Shown here piece after piece: positions 25,535-34,424 of a DNA stretch of 64,000 bases. The stretch's first letter is position 1. The number at the start of each line of letters is the position of its first letter. The notes below the pieces were generated by a model, which searched no databases, was not told the DNA's origin, and saw nothing but the letters and a program-made list of their open reading frames with translations. The stretch is from contig PCBK01000118.1 in the NCBI GenBank assembly GCA_002731275.1, positions 1 to 64,000 on the forward strand, written 5' to 3'. A program made the position numbers and the translations under genes. This stretch comes from Deltaproteobacteria bacterium. Lineage in GTDB: Bacteria > Myxococcota_C > UBA6777.

Positions 25535-28500
25535 ATGAGACACATGCACAGAAGATACGTACAACCCCCTCCAAACGGCCTCTACGAACAAATCACTCAC
25601 ACGCTCATTTTATTGGCGCTCTTCGCAATGGGCTCATTTGGTTGTGGTGGCGAGAACAACAACAATAACAACAACGCACAAAATGATTGCAAAACATGCC
25701 CCGAACGCTGCCTCAAAGAAGGCGACGTCGCAGGAAGATGTGTCGCCTGCCTCAAAGATGAACACTGCCGCACAACAAACGCCCCAACACGTGTATGCAC
25801 AGACGACAAGCGCTGTGTCTGTGGGAGCGAAAAAGATTGCGCCGCCGGCGAAAGCTGTGACGAAGGCGTCTGCGTTTCATCCTGCCCGGCCAACCCTCCC
25901 TGCAAACAAGGTGACCGACGCTGCGCAACAAGCGCTTCTGACCAGTACCTTGAGTGCGCGCAAAACGACAAAGGCTGCTGGGAATGGAGCACTACGGCCA
26001 AAACATGTCCATCAGGAAACAAGTGTTCGGGACAAGGCGCATGTGGCCTCAACTGCGAAGCAGGCACAAATGCCTGTGGCACAACATGTGTCGATTTCAA
26101 AAAAGATACAAAACACTGTGGCGGGTGCAACAAAGTCTGCAAAAGCGGAGAAGTCTGTGTCGACGGTTCCTGTAGTATCACTTGCAAAGACAACAAAACA
26201 GCGTGCTCTGGCCAATGTGTCGACACACAAGACAATGACTACCACTGTGGGGCCTGTGGCAACCAATGCCCCGCAAAGAAAACTTGCTCCAAAGGCACAT
26301 GCGAACCCTGCACGACAACCAACATCCGCGAGATCTGTGGCAATAACAAAGACGACGATTGTGACGGCGAAATCGATGAAGCATCCGAATGCACATTCAT
26401 CAATGTCAACGGCAACATCGCTGACTACGCGGTCTTACCAGAAGGACAAATCTTTGTCGTCGCTGGAACCGATAAAAAAGACATCAAGGCGAGCTGTTAC
26501 AAAACTGATGGCTCGACACTTCGCGGGACATTCACGGCCGCGACCATCAAGGGCGAAGCAGCCGCAGGTGTATCCGTACGAAAGAACACTGCAAACAAAA
26601 CATTCCTGCTGAGCTGGGTCGAGTGGGCTCAAAAAAATACGGCACCAACCCAACTCTTTATGCAACGCTTCGACGCCTCATGTCAGCCCATCGGTGACGT
26701 GATCAAATGGCCCTACAACAACGCCACAAATCACTACACACATAGCATTACATTCGATGGACAAGGCAACTTCGCAGCTCTGTTCAACGATGAGAAGAAA
26801 CAACTACGCATCGTCTTTTACGACAAAGATGGCAAAAAACAAACAGACCTGACCGTCGAAACAGGTGACACACTCAAATGTCCAGGGGGCACATATGGGG
26901 TCCATGTCGTGATGGACCCCACAGGCGCAGGGATGGTTTCATGTCAAAAACATTCAGGAGATGCTGTGTATTATAGACGCTTCTCTGCAAACCACACCTT
27001 CACAGACACAGGTCTCCAAGAACTCCCAGGCTCCATCAAAAACAGCTCCTGGTACAAGAGCCATGCCCTCGGTATCAATGACAAAGGTGAATCCGTACTC
27101 TACTGGCAAGCCAATAACAAAAAACAAAATCTCGCGACGTTCTTTGGAAAGGACGGTAAAGCCACTAAGTCCGATGTCCTGATCACGACATTCGTAGGAT
27201 CCGGATATGATGGTTTTCGCTATGAACACCAAGAGCTCCCACTGATCGGTAGTGACTTCATCCTGAGAAGCACTCCAAGACAAGCCCGTGATATCCCCAT
27301 CTGGTACCGATACACAGCAGATGGAACACTCGTGAGCGCGCTACGTGGCGCATTTCAGCCCTGGCTACTGCGAACAAACGGGAAGCAAGCCTACATCGTG
27401 GAGAACAGAACCATTAAGCCCATAAACTTCGACAGTGGAATCGGCCTCTGTGGAAACCAACCATGTCTCTGCAAACCCAACAGCACACGAACATGTTACA
27501 ACGGTGGCAGCTCTTCCAATGTACGCGGCACGTGTAAAACGGGCATACAAACGTGCCAGGCCGATGGACTCGGCTGGAGCACATGTAAAGATGAAATCCT
27601 CCCAGCACCAGAGATCTGTGGCAATCAAAAAGACGACGACTGCGACGGCAAAGCCGACGAAGACTGTGATGGCTCCAAAGATATCAGTGTTCCAGGAATC
27701 ACCGACTTCACAGTATCAGACAAAGGCGACATCGCCGCGATTCACTGGACCCAAAAAGCACTCTTAGGGTACTGCTTTGCTCCTGATGGAAAGGTCAAAC
27801 GCAGCACCTTCAAGATCAGCGAACGCTCAAAGAGGATCGTCTCTCCTATCATCAAAATGTCACGAAATGGCCAATATATAGTCGTCATGTGGCGAGGAAC
27901 AGGACCGTACACAGAGACGAACTATCGTATCTACGCACGCTTGTACAAAGGTGATTGCACCCCCATTACAGACACCATTGAGTTGACCAACAAACAAAGT
28001 CGAGAGTGGTACGACGCCGCAATCGATAACAAAGGGCAATTCTCCCTGGTCTACTACAATGAAGATGCCCTCCTCACCTGGCGACGATATGACAACACAG
28101 GCACACTCACAACACCAGCAACAGCCCTCGAAAAGCTCGACGCAAATAACAGCCGCAAAAAATGCGTACACATGATCCATATTGCAGTCTCATCTTCAAA
28201 CGGAAATGGTGTCGTATCGTGTCAGAACCATTCATCCAACCCCATCTATTACAAACGCTTTGATGGAACCGGTAAGCTGCTCGATGACGCTCTCGTCGAA
28301 GTCAAGGACACCAAAAGTAACAGCTCCTGGTACGCAAGCCACCTTCTCGGTGTCAACGACAAAGGGGAGTTTGTGATTGAATGGCAGAGTAGCTACCAAA
28401 AGACCTTCTTTGCACACTTTTACGCGGCCGATGGAACGCTCACAAAATCCCTAACTGTCGGTACAGCAATGGATCAAATTTTTGATGCTTTCCGCTTCGC

Positions 28501-28723
28501 CAATATCGATGTTGAGCTGCTCGGCGATGACTTTGTTCTCCGAGATGGTGGCAATCGAACCGCTGCCGTCACGTGGTATCGATACACTCCCCAAGGGGTC
28601 AAGAGCACAAAAGCCACGATGGACGTAAAGACATACCAACGAAACAGTCTCCGCATTCGTAACGGAACATCCTATATCATCGACGGAAAATACATCCGTG
28701 TAGGTACCATCACCTTTAAATAA
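25535..28723 (+). CDS. Large Cys-rich MopE-type lipoprotein with an internal duplication
   Basis: 1062 residues from ATG at 25535 (a second ATG is 9 nt on). Lipobox MGSFGC puts the lipid Cys near 37, followed by a Gly-Asn linker. The Cys-rich region (about 45-270) contains EB-like units and CGGCNKVCKSGEVC. A MopE-type motif CGNNKDDDCDGEIDE sits near 270-285 and a second, CGNQKDDDCDGKADE, near 690-705. Each introduces a domain of about 340 residues, and the two are clear tandem copies, sharing for example SSWYxSHxLGxNDKGE and RYTxxGxxxS near their ends. The domains look like beta-propellers. Function unknown; probably a surface-exposed binding or adhesion protein. Confidence 0.78.
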   Translation: MRHMHRRYVQPPPNGLYEQITHTLILLALFAMGSFGCGGENNNNNNNAQNDCKTCPERCLKEGDVAGRCVACLKDEHCRTTNAPTRVCTDDKRCVCGSEKDCAAGESCDEGVCVSSCPANPPCKQGDRRCATSASDQYLECAQNDKGCWEWSTTAKTCPSGNKCSGQGACGLNCEAGTNACGTTCVDFKKDTKHCGGCNKVCKSGEVCVDGSCSITCKDNKTACSGQCVDTQDNDYHCGACGNQCPAKKTCSKGTCEPCTTTNIREICGNNKDDDCDGEIDEASECTFINVNGNIADYAVLPEGQIFVVAGTDKKDIKASCYKTDGSTLRGTFTAATIKGEAAAGVSVRKNTANKTFLLSWVEWAQKNTAPTQLFMQRFDASCQPIGDVIKWPYNNATNHYTHSITFDGQGNFAALFNDEKKQLRIVFYDKDGKKQTDLTVETGDTLKCPGGTYGVHVVMDPTGAGMVSCQKHSGDAVYYRRFSANHTFTDTGLQELPGSIKNSSWYKSHALGINDKGESVLYWQANNKKQNLATFFGKDGKATKSDVLITTFVGSGYDGFRYEHQELPLIGSDFILRSTPRQARDIPIWYRYTADGTLVSALRGAFQPWLLRTNGKQAYIVENRTIKPINFDSGIGLCGNQPCLCKPNSTRTCYNGGSSSNVRGTCKTGIQTCQADGLGWSTCKDEILPAPEICGNQKDDDCDGKADEDCDGSKDISVPGITDFTVSDKGDIAAIHWTQKALLGYCFAPDGKVKRSTFKISERSKRIVSPIIKMSRNGQYIVVMWRGTGPYTETNYRIYARLYKGDCTPITDTIELTNKQSREWYDAAIDNKGQFSLVYYNEDALLTWRRYDNTGTLTTPATALEKLDANNSRKKCVHMIHIAVSSSNGNGVVSCQNHSSNPIYYKRFDGTGKLLDDALVEVKDTKSNSSWYASHLLGVNDKGEFVIEWQSSYQKTFFAHFYAADGTLTKSLTVGTAMDQIFDAFRFANIDVELLGDDFVLRDGGNRTAAVTWYRYTPQGVKSTKATMDVKTYQRNSLRIRNGTSYIIDGKYIRVGTITFK

Positions 28724-28755
28724 CCCTCTCTTCTCTCCTCAAAACCCCAACGACC

Positions 28756-29037
28756 TTACTCCTTCGAGACCAAAGGCACTCCATACAAGTAAAATAGCGA
28801 GCTAACAAATATCCCAACCCCCCAACACAGTAGCTTAGGGACAAGTGTATCCGCAGCCTCTGCCAACACAACAGAGATGAAAGCCGGTACCATCGCAAGC
28901 CAAGCAATCGCAGAGACACCAAAGTGCCAACCACAAACCTCGCACTTCCTCGACATCATTGCCCCAAGGGATAGTTTCTGAAACACCGTCAAGCTCTCTT
29001 CACCACAGTGGGGACAACACAAATGTTCTCGTTTCAT
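28756..29037 (-). CDS. Small zinc-ribbon membrane protein
   Basis: 93 residues, ATG at 29037 with AGGAG 7 nt upstream. Cys pairs CPHC (9-12) and CEVC (about 33-36) form a zinc ribbon in the N-terminal 40 residues. Two hydrophobic helices follow (about 44-62 and 68-88). Similar small zinc-ribbon membrane proteins are common and of unknown role. It is convergent with the large MopE lipoprotein gene. Confidence 0.7.
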   Translation of the reverse strand: MKREHLCCPHCGEESLTVFQKLSLGAMMSRKCEVCGWHFGVSAIAWLAMVPAFISVVLAEAADTLVPKLLCWGVGIFVSSLFYLYGVPLVSKE

Positions 29038-29316
29038 CACTTCGCTCCTGGCTGTAAAGAATCACCACACTCGGAATGTCGAGCTGAGGCATCACACTGC
29101 ACACTAGAAAACCAAATACGCGTTAATCATTGAAACAAAAAACGAAAAAGTACGATGATAGAAGTTCCCAAGTAGAGGAAAAAATAGGCATCAGATACAA
29201 GCCCTTCCAAAGCCCAAAATGAATAAAGAGACTCTCCCCTCGTCCAACTTCCCGTGTCCCAAACAGGATAGTTTGTAGGTCAACACCCAACTTTTCATAC
29301 CAAAGGAGAGCTACCC

Positions 29317-29778
29317 ATGAAACACATCTTATCCATCACCTTGTTGATGTTCGCAGCGCTGACTTTTACTGCACAAGACGCACAAGCTGGCAGAAAAAAG
29401 TGTCTCAAAAAATGCAGAAGCAAGTGCAACTCCCAAAGCAACAGCTGCAAGGGGACTTGTTTTCGCAACCTCGATCGATGCAAAATGGCGAAATATACAG
29501 CCCACAAAAAATGCATGGCCGTCTGTAAACGTCCTGGGCACACCAACCCCATCCGCTGTATCGAGAGCTGTAACAGCATCGGAAACGCACGAACCAAGCG
29601 CTGTCACAAAGCATACAAGAAGTGTAGTCGCCGCTGTAATATTCGCAAAAGATCCTGCAAAGCCCGTTGCAAAACCAAATGCCCCAAAAGGAAAAAGCTG
29701 AAGAAGAAAATCAGCAAAAGAAGCAAGCTCATCCAAAGAACACTCAAGCAAAAACTCGCCAAGCGTCGCAAAAAATAA
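29317..29778 (+). CDS. Secreted Lys-rich protein with a mirror-symmetric 16-cysteine ladder
   Basis: 153 residues, ATG with AAAGGAGAG upstream. Signal peptide 1-24 (ends AQA). The mature part holds 16 Cys at 29, 33, 37, 44, 48, 55, 66, 70, 81, 85, 96, 103, 107, 114, 118 and 122. Every Cys has a mirror partner: the pairs 29/122, 33/118, 37/114, 44/107, 48/103, 55/96, 66/85 and 70/81 all sum to 151, centred on the turn PGHTNP (73-78). Spacings are only 4, 7 or 11, which place all Cys on one face of a helix. The simplest model is an antiparallel helical hairpin held by eight disulfides, like an extended CX3C alpha-hairpin. Residues 123-153 are a Lys/Arg-rich tail. No family is recognised. Confidence 0.85.
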   Translation: MKHILSITLLMFAALTFTAQDAQAGRKKCLKKCRSKCNSQSNSCKGTCFRNLDRCKMAKYTAHKKCMAVCKRPGHTNPIRCIESCNSIGNARTKRCHKAYKKCSRRCNIRKRSCKARCKTKCPKRKKLKKKISKRSKLIQRTLKQKLAKRRKK

Positions 29779-29787
29779 CGCGTCCCC

Positions 29788-31002
29788 TCATCCCTCAACA
29801 CACGACGAGATCGCATCACATAGGCGCAAACAACGTGGTGAACGAACCCGCCAATCAAGTGAACCTGTAATATAACCAATGGACACGCGATTGACAGGAT
29901 CTGCCCAACCAAGCGCCCCACCCAGACCTGAGTGACCAAAACTCTCTTCGTTGTTTGAGAACATCCCCACCTCTTCCTTTAAAAACCCTCTATTCCAACC
30001 AAGTGGCTTCCCCAAAACTGCGTCCTGTGTGCTCCAACCTTCTCGTTGGTAAACAGGTCGCAAGAATCCCTCCTCAAAGATCTTCACATCATCAAATTGA
30101 CCATCATTCGCGAGCATACCGAAGATCCTCGCGATCCCTTGCGCAGAACCAATCCCCCCAGCCCACAACACCGGATGCTTACGGACATCTGGGAGATTAT
30201 AGGCTTCAGGCCCTCCTCTCTCCGATTTTATCGCAAGTAATGCCCTTTTGCTGATGCTTCCCCTCTTAAAGAATGAACGCCCAACGTTCGCCTCTGTCGT
30301 TCCTCCTTTGATAATATGAGGTAACATCCCGGCCAACCGCTTCAAAGTAGAAGGAGGTTCAACCTCCGCGATCCTTGGTGCCAATGTATCATCCACACCA
30401 ACCCACACGTCCGCACCTAAAGGTTCGGCGATATGCTCTCGGAAGAACGCACCAAAAGGCTGGTCTTCCAGCCGTTTGTACAACTCGTGAACATACAAAC
30501 CATACGTCAGTGCGTGGTATCCTTGCCCTTCTCCAGGTGTCCACAGAGGTTTTTGGCTGGCCAAACGTGCAACGAGCTCCGCTTGCTTAGAAGGCTCGAA
30601 GATCTCCTCAAGACAAAGCACATCATCCAGGGCCGGAAGACCACCGCGATGAGAGAGCAAGGTCTTGATCGTCATGTCTTCCTTGCCAGCTTGTCCAAAC
30701 TCCGGCCAGATCTCAGAGACCGGCATCTCATAAGTAAACCGCCCCTGCTCATGAAGCTTCATCATCACAGTCGCCGCGAGCGCCTTTGTCACAGAATACA
30801 TCAGGCAAAGTGTGTCTTCTTGCCAGGGCTGTTGCTTCGCTTTGTCTTGGTATCCGCCCCATATATTCACGACAATCTCTTGATCTTTGGTCACACATAG
30901 TGCCGCGCCCCGCTCCTCACCACTTCGTAAGTGCTCCAAAAACTGTTCCTGTACTCGCTCGAACCCTGCTGCCACAAAACCCTTCACCTGATCTTGACTC
31001 AT
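29788..31002 (-). CDS. Serine hydrolase of the beta-lactamase/EstB family
   Basis: 404 residues from ATG at 31002 (AAAGGA 8 nt upstream). The nucleophile motif SxxK is SVTK in LMYSVTKALAATVMMKL (about 70-73). The second catalytic element is the Tyr-containing YHALTYG (about 162-168), and the C-terminal HSGLGG replaces the KTG box. This pattern is typical of class C-like esterases and EstB proteins rather than true beta-lactamases. No signal peptide, so the enzyme should be cytosolic. Substrate is unknown, probably a small ester or amide. It is convergent with the 16-Cys protein gene, only 9 bp away. Confidence 0.88.
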   Translation of the reverse strand: MSQDQVKGFVAAGFERVQEQFLEHLRSGEERGAALCVTKDQEIVVNIWGGYQDKAKQQPWQEDTLCLMYSVTKALAATVMMKLHEQGRFTYEMPVSEIWPEFGQAGKEDMTIKTLLSHRGGLPALDDVLCLEEIFEPSKQAELVARLASQKPLWTPGEGQGYHALTYGLYVHELYKRLEDQPFGAFFREHIAEPLGADVWVGVDDTLAPRIAEVEPPSTLKRLAGMLPHIIKGGTTEANVGRSFFKRGSISKRALLAIKSERGGPEAYNLPDVRKHPVLWAGGIGSAQGIARIFGMLANDGQFDDVKIFEEGFLRPVYQREGWSTQDAVLGKPLGWNRGFLKEEVGMFSNNEESFGHSGLGGALGWADPVNRVSIGYITGSLDWRVRSPRCLRLCDAISSCVEG

Positions 31003-31020
31003 CACATGTTTCCTTTGGTA

Positions 31021-32298
31021 CTAGCGTGTTTGACCGACCGCCCAACTGCGAAATCCACCAGGACTGTTGCCACGAGGTTGCAGCTTCAATCCCTGAAGCG
31101 TTGTACCAGTGTACACGTCTGCGTAACGCATCGCCAACCATAACCCATTCGCAAACAACCCAGAGAATGGCTTCAGCGTAAAAGTCTTCCATGTCTTGGC
31201 GTCTTTGGAGTGAGTGATAAATGTCTGGTAAGGCCCCCCCATAAACACAAACAGTTCACCATTCGCGACAACAGCGGAGTGAACGCTCTTGGTCGTAAAT
31301 GGACAATTGCTCCATGTCTTCAGATCTTTGGATACACCACAATAGTCCCCAGAGGCCGTATACCAACTCCCTTTAAAGTAAGTCACAAACTTGAGCCCGC
31401 CCTTGCCGACAAGTTGCCGATCGACCCATGTCACCCCCTTATCCGATGACACATACAGAGAACCATTGTCACCAAACATCATGACCTTTCCTTGCCCCGC
31501 GGTCATATTCCGAATGCCAGAGCTGCGCCTGATCTTGGACTTCGACATATCGACGGCGGTCCAAGTTTTTCCCTTATCCACTGAACGCAACACCTCGGCG
31601 CTGTAACCTTTTGCCGCAAACCAAGTCTTCGTATCTGCAAAGTACGTCACCCCACCGAGCCATCCCCCCGTCTTGAAGCCAACATCCGTCCACGTCGCGC
31701 CACCATCTTCCGTCCTCATGATCCCGGAGTTCGTGTTTCCACCGACAGCGACAAAGACACCATCACCATAATCAACGCCACGAAGAAGATCTGCGGTGTG
31801 TTGGTTTCCGCTGCCATTCCCACCGATCTTGAGCCACTTCACACCGTCGAATGTACGAGCACGAAGGCCAAAATTCCCCACACCAACCCACACAGAACGG
31901 AGCGGAGGTGCTGGTTCAGGTTGAGGTTCTGGAGCGATCTCCACTGTTGACTCAGTCATATCAGGAAGTCGCTCTTCCATCATGTCAGGGACAGACTCCT
32001 GTGCTTGCTCAACAAGAGCGTCAGGCAGCCCATCGTTCCCACTCGAAGCGTCGGACATCGAAGGCTCTTGTTTATCAGGCTCAACAGCGCTCTCAAAGAC
32101 AACAGGTTCAGCCTGTGGTTCAGAGGTCACAGGCTCCGATTGAGGCTCAGTCCGCGAGCTGGGAGGCTCAACATTGGGCTCTTCATCCCACAAATCCGAC
32201 GGACGCAGTGTACCAGGACACCCAACAGCGACAAACACAAAAGACAGACTGAAAACGAACACAACCCAACGCAAACACCGACCCAAAACGCGCTCCAT
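31021..32298 (-). CDS. Lipoprotein with BNR/Asp-box beta-propeller
   Basis: 425 residues from ATG at 32298. Lipobox VAVGC gives a lipid Cys near 27. A Glu/Pro/Ser-rich linker runs to about 140. The propeller region has Asp-box motifs SxDxGxTW: TEDGGATW, SVDKGKTW, SSDKGVTW and the degenerate SKDAKTW. Such repeats occur in sialidase-like and photosystem-assembly-type propellers; no catalytic residues were recognised, so a binding role is more likely. The serine hydrolase gene lies 18 bp downstream on the same strand and may be in the same transcript. Confidence 0.75.
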   Translation of the reverse strand: MERVLGRCLRWVVFVFSLSFVFVAVGCPGTLRPSDLWDEEPNVEPPSSRTEPQSEPVTSEPQAEPVVFESAVEPDKQEPSMSDASSGNDGLPDALVEQAQESVPDMMEERLPDMTESTVEIAPEPQPEPAPPLRSVWVGVGNFGLRARTFDGVKWLKIGGNGSGNQHTADLLRGVDYGDGVFVAVGGNTNSGIMRTEDGGATWTDVGFKTGGWLGGVTYFADTKTWFAAKGYSAEVLRSVDKGKTWTAVDMSKSKIRRSSGIRNMTAGQGKVMMFGDNGSLYVSSDKGVTWVDRQLVGKGGLKFVTYFKGSWYTASGDYCGVSKDLKTWSNCPFTTKSVHSAVVANGELFVFMGGPYQTFITHSKDAKTWKTFTLKPFSGLFANGLWLAMRYADVYTGTTLQGLKLQPRGNSPGGFRSWAVGQTR

Positions 32299-32640
32299 CG
32301 ACCTCACCTTTCATCGACCAACAAGGAATATCACCTCCCCTCCTTCGCTCCGTAACAAGCGAGGAGAGAACACGATACTACCATACAACATCCTCCCCCA
32401 ACCGACAATCAACCTGAAGCTCTGCAAACATCCAAACTCCGCTCATTCCCTCGCGAAACGACACCCAACACAAACATCCCAACTTCTCTTGACAACGCCT
32501 ACCCCTCCTGATAGACTGCCGCGAATTGTGCAGCGCAAAAGCAAACATAACACACTGAAAATGTTTTGCTTTTATTAAAATGCACAAGAGATTATAGACA
32601 TAAAATGAAGCCTCATTGGCGACATTCTCGTTTGACGGAG
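32299..32640. other. Intergenic region between divergent transcripts
   Basis: No gene was found. It contains the promoter at 32489-32517 for the riboswitch-controlled transcript. Further right is an A/T-rich stretch with an imperfect inverted motif around AACACACTGAAAATGTTTT. No separate promoter for the leftward lipoprotein gene was convincing. Confidence 0.4.
32489..32517 (+). promoter_or_regulatory. Promoter of the cobalamin-controlled transcript
   Basis: TTGACA (32489-32494), 17 bp, TAGACT (32512-32517). Transcription would start near 32524, about 130 nt before the conserved riboswitch core. The -10 is a partial match only. Confidence 0.45.
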
Positions 32641-32649
32641 ACCGCTGTC

Positions 32650-32830
32650 CACAAACAGCGGCCTCAGCCCACAACACCAACGTGAGCAAAGGGAAACCGG
32701 TGAAATTCCGGTACGGACCCGCCACTGTAATCGGTCAAGCTCTTCTTTTTCGACCACTGTCTGCAACAAGCGATGGGAAGGCGGAAGAGACAAAGGCCGT
32801 AAGTCAGGAGACCGGTCAAGCGAGACATCT
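32650..32830 (+). promoter_or_regulatory. Cobalamin (vitamin B12) riboswitch
   Basis: Conserved core elements are in the right order and spacing: AAAGGGAAACCGGTGAAATTCC from 32688, then GGACCCGCCACTGTAATCGG at about 32715, and the B12 box AAGTCAGGAGACC at 32801-32813. These define the cobalamin riboswitch family that binds adenosyl- or other cobalamins and switches off B12 uptake or synthesis genes. The outer limits are approximate. It precedes a propeller lipoprotein and a TonB-dependent receptor, consistent with control of cobalamin uptake. Confidence 0.95.
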
Positions 32831-32833
32831 CTA

Positions 32834-32955
32834 CTATCCTCGGGACATGGGATAGGCGAGAAATCCTACAACATGTGTTCGCGACCCAAGACCTGACAAC
32901 GCGTTCCCATCCCCTGTGGGTTTCCCTGCCCTATCCCCAACAAACATGTTGGGAG
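32834..32955 (+). promoter_or_regulatory. Expression platform with a ribosome-binding-site hairpin
   Basis: CCCAACA-AACA-TGTTGGG (32936-32953) is a 7-bp hairpin that buries most of the ribosome binding site GGGAG (32951-32955), which lies 6 nt before the ATG. Upstream, CTATCC (32834-32839) pairs locally with GGATAG (32850-32855). The same strand GGGATAGG (32849-32856) can instead pair with CCTATCCC (32930-32937), which would compete with the ribosome-site hairpin. This fits translational control by the riboswitch. Pairings are seen in the sequence; the switching logic is inferred. Confidence 0.55.
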
Positions 32956-32961
32956 ACATTC

Positions 32962-34413
32962 ATGACACAACCATCCCCATCTCATGGCGCGAAACATCTC
33001 GCGTTTTTTATCCTTTTTTCGATCTGCTTGGCTTTTGCTCTCACCTCCACAACCACTGGTTGCTCTACCCCCGTCAACAACGAAACCACCAAAGACAGTG
33101 GTACACCTGACGAGTCCACAACCAAAGAAAAGGCCGAAGAGCCCACACAAGAAGAGACTGCCGAAGAACCCAAACAAGAAGAGCCCACACAAGAAGAAAC
33201 CGCCGAAGAACCAAAACAAGAGGAACCATCCAAAAACGACGCAGGTCCAGCGGATGACATCGTCAAAGAAGACCCACCCAAAGACGAACCCACACAACCC
33301 CAAGACCAGATGGCCTTTGTGCTCAGCCGTCAGGGACAGACAGGCTTCTTCGGAACCATCGACACGAAAACCCAAACCGCCAAAGTGCAGCTCGGCTCCA
33401 CTCACTCAGATGCCTTTATGCGCTATTGGAATGGTTACATCTTTGTCGTCAACAGACTTGGCGCAGATAACATTCAGGCCATGAATGCCAAAGACTTTTC
33501 TCTCGTAAGACAATACTCAACAGGTTCAAAATCCAACCCCTACGACATCGCGATCGTCGACAAAAACAAAGCATACATCAGCCGCTATGCCCTCGCGAGC
33601 ATCTTAATTGTCGAACCACTTACAGGGAAAAAACTCGGAGAAGTCGACCTCACAGACCTCATCGAGGTCGATGACACAAAAACCTGTGCAACGGATAACG
33701 AGTGCAGTGCATCCAAAAAATGTGTGAGCGGGAAATGTGCTCGTGATGGCATCCCAGAAGCCGGCCTCATGCATCTTTACAAGGACAAATTGTTTGTCCT
33801 CATCCAACGCCTTGATCGCAACCAACAATTCAAAGCATTTGATGGTTCCTACATCGCGGTCATCGACACCACAACAGATAAGGTCATCAAGAAGATTAAG
33901 ACAAAAGCCCAAAACCCCACAGCCCTATTTGTCGGAAGCGATCCCACAAAACTCTATGTGGGAGAGACAGGCAACTTCTCAAAACCCGACTTTTCACCAG
34001 ATCTCGACGGATACATCGAAGTCCTCGACTTGGAGAAGCAAGAGTTCACAGGTACAGTGCTCTCTGAGCAGGAGTTAGGCGGAAACATCGGAAGCTTCGT
34101 CATCGCAGGAACCACTGGATATGTCATCCGCACCAACGCGAAGTTCCAGACAGAGGTCATCTCTTTCGACACAAGTACGCAAAAAGTAGGCAAAACAGTC
34201 GTCTCAGCACCTTGTACGTCAACGACAGACTGCTACACCTTCTCGGACATCGCGTACAACAAAGTCCTCGGTGAGTTCTACATTGCAGATGGTTTGGCGA
34301 CAGCACCAGGTGTGCGTATCTTCGACGGCGCAACAGGCACAGAGAAGACCACCAAACCCATCGACATGAAGCTCCCTCCTGCGTCCATCTTCTTCTACCC
34401 CGTCCAACCGTAA
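32962..34413 (+). CDS. Riboswitch-controlled beta-propeller surface lipoprotein (BtuG-like role proposed)
   Basis: 483 residues from ATG at 32962 (GGGAG upstream). Lipobox near TTTGC gives a lipid Cys near 33. A linker of repeated EEPKQEEPTQEETA follows to about 90. The rest has about seven repeats of strands such as DIAIVDKNKAYISRY and VIDTTTDKVIKKI, as in YncE-like seven-bladed propellers. A small Cys-rich insert, CATDNECSASKKC, sits near 242-255. It is first in a cobalamin-riboswitch operon with a TonB-dependent receptor 11 bp behind. In Bacteroides the propeller lipoprotein BtuG captures B12 for BtuB. The gene order suggests the same role here; homology to BtuG itself is not shown. Confidence 0.75.
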   Translation: MTQPSPSHGAKHLAFFILFSICLAFALTSTTTGCSTPVNNETTKDSGTPDESTTKEKAEEPTQEETAEEPKQEEPTQEETAEEPKQEEPSKNDAGPADDIVKEDPPKDEPTQPQDQMAFVLSRQGQTGFFGTIDTKTQTAKVQLGSTHSDAFMRYWNGYIFVVNRLGADNIQAMNAKDFSLVRQYSTGSKSNPYDIAIVDKNKAYISRYALASILIVEPLTGKKLGEVDLTDLIEVDDTKTCATDNECSASKKCVSGKCARDGIPEAGLMHLYKDKLFVLIQRLDRNQQFKAFDGSYIAVIDTTTDKVIKKIKTKAQNPTALFVGSDPTKLYVGETGNFSKPDFSPDLDGYIEVLDLEKQEFTGTVLSEQELGGNIGSFVIAGTTGYVIRTNAKFQTEVISFDTSTQKVGKTVVSAPCTSTTDCYTFSDIAYNKVLGEFYIADGLATAPGVRIFDGATGTEKTTKPIDMKLPPASIFFYPVQP

Positions 34414-34424
34414 GGCCGTCTCTG

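Noticed and set aside
29788-31002. The serine hydrolase as a beta-lactamase resistance gene
   Set aside because: It has no signal peptide, and HSGLGG replaces the KTG box, as in esterase-type relatives.
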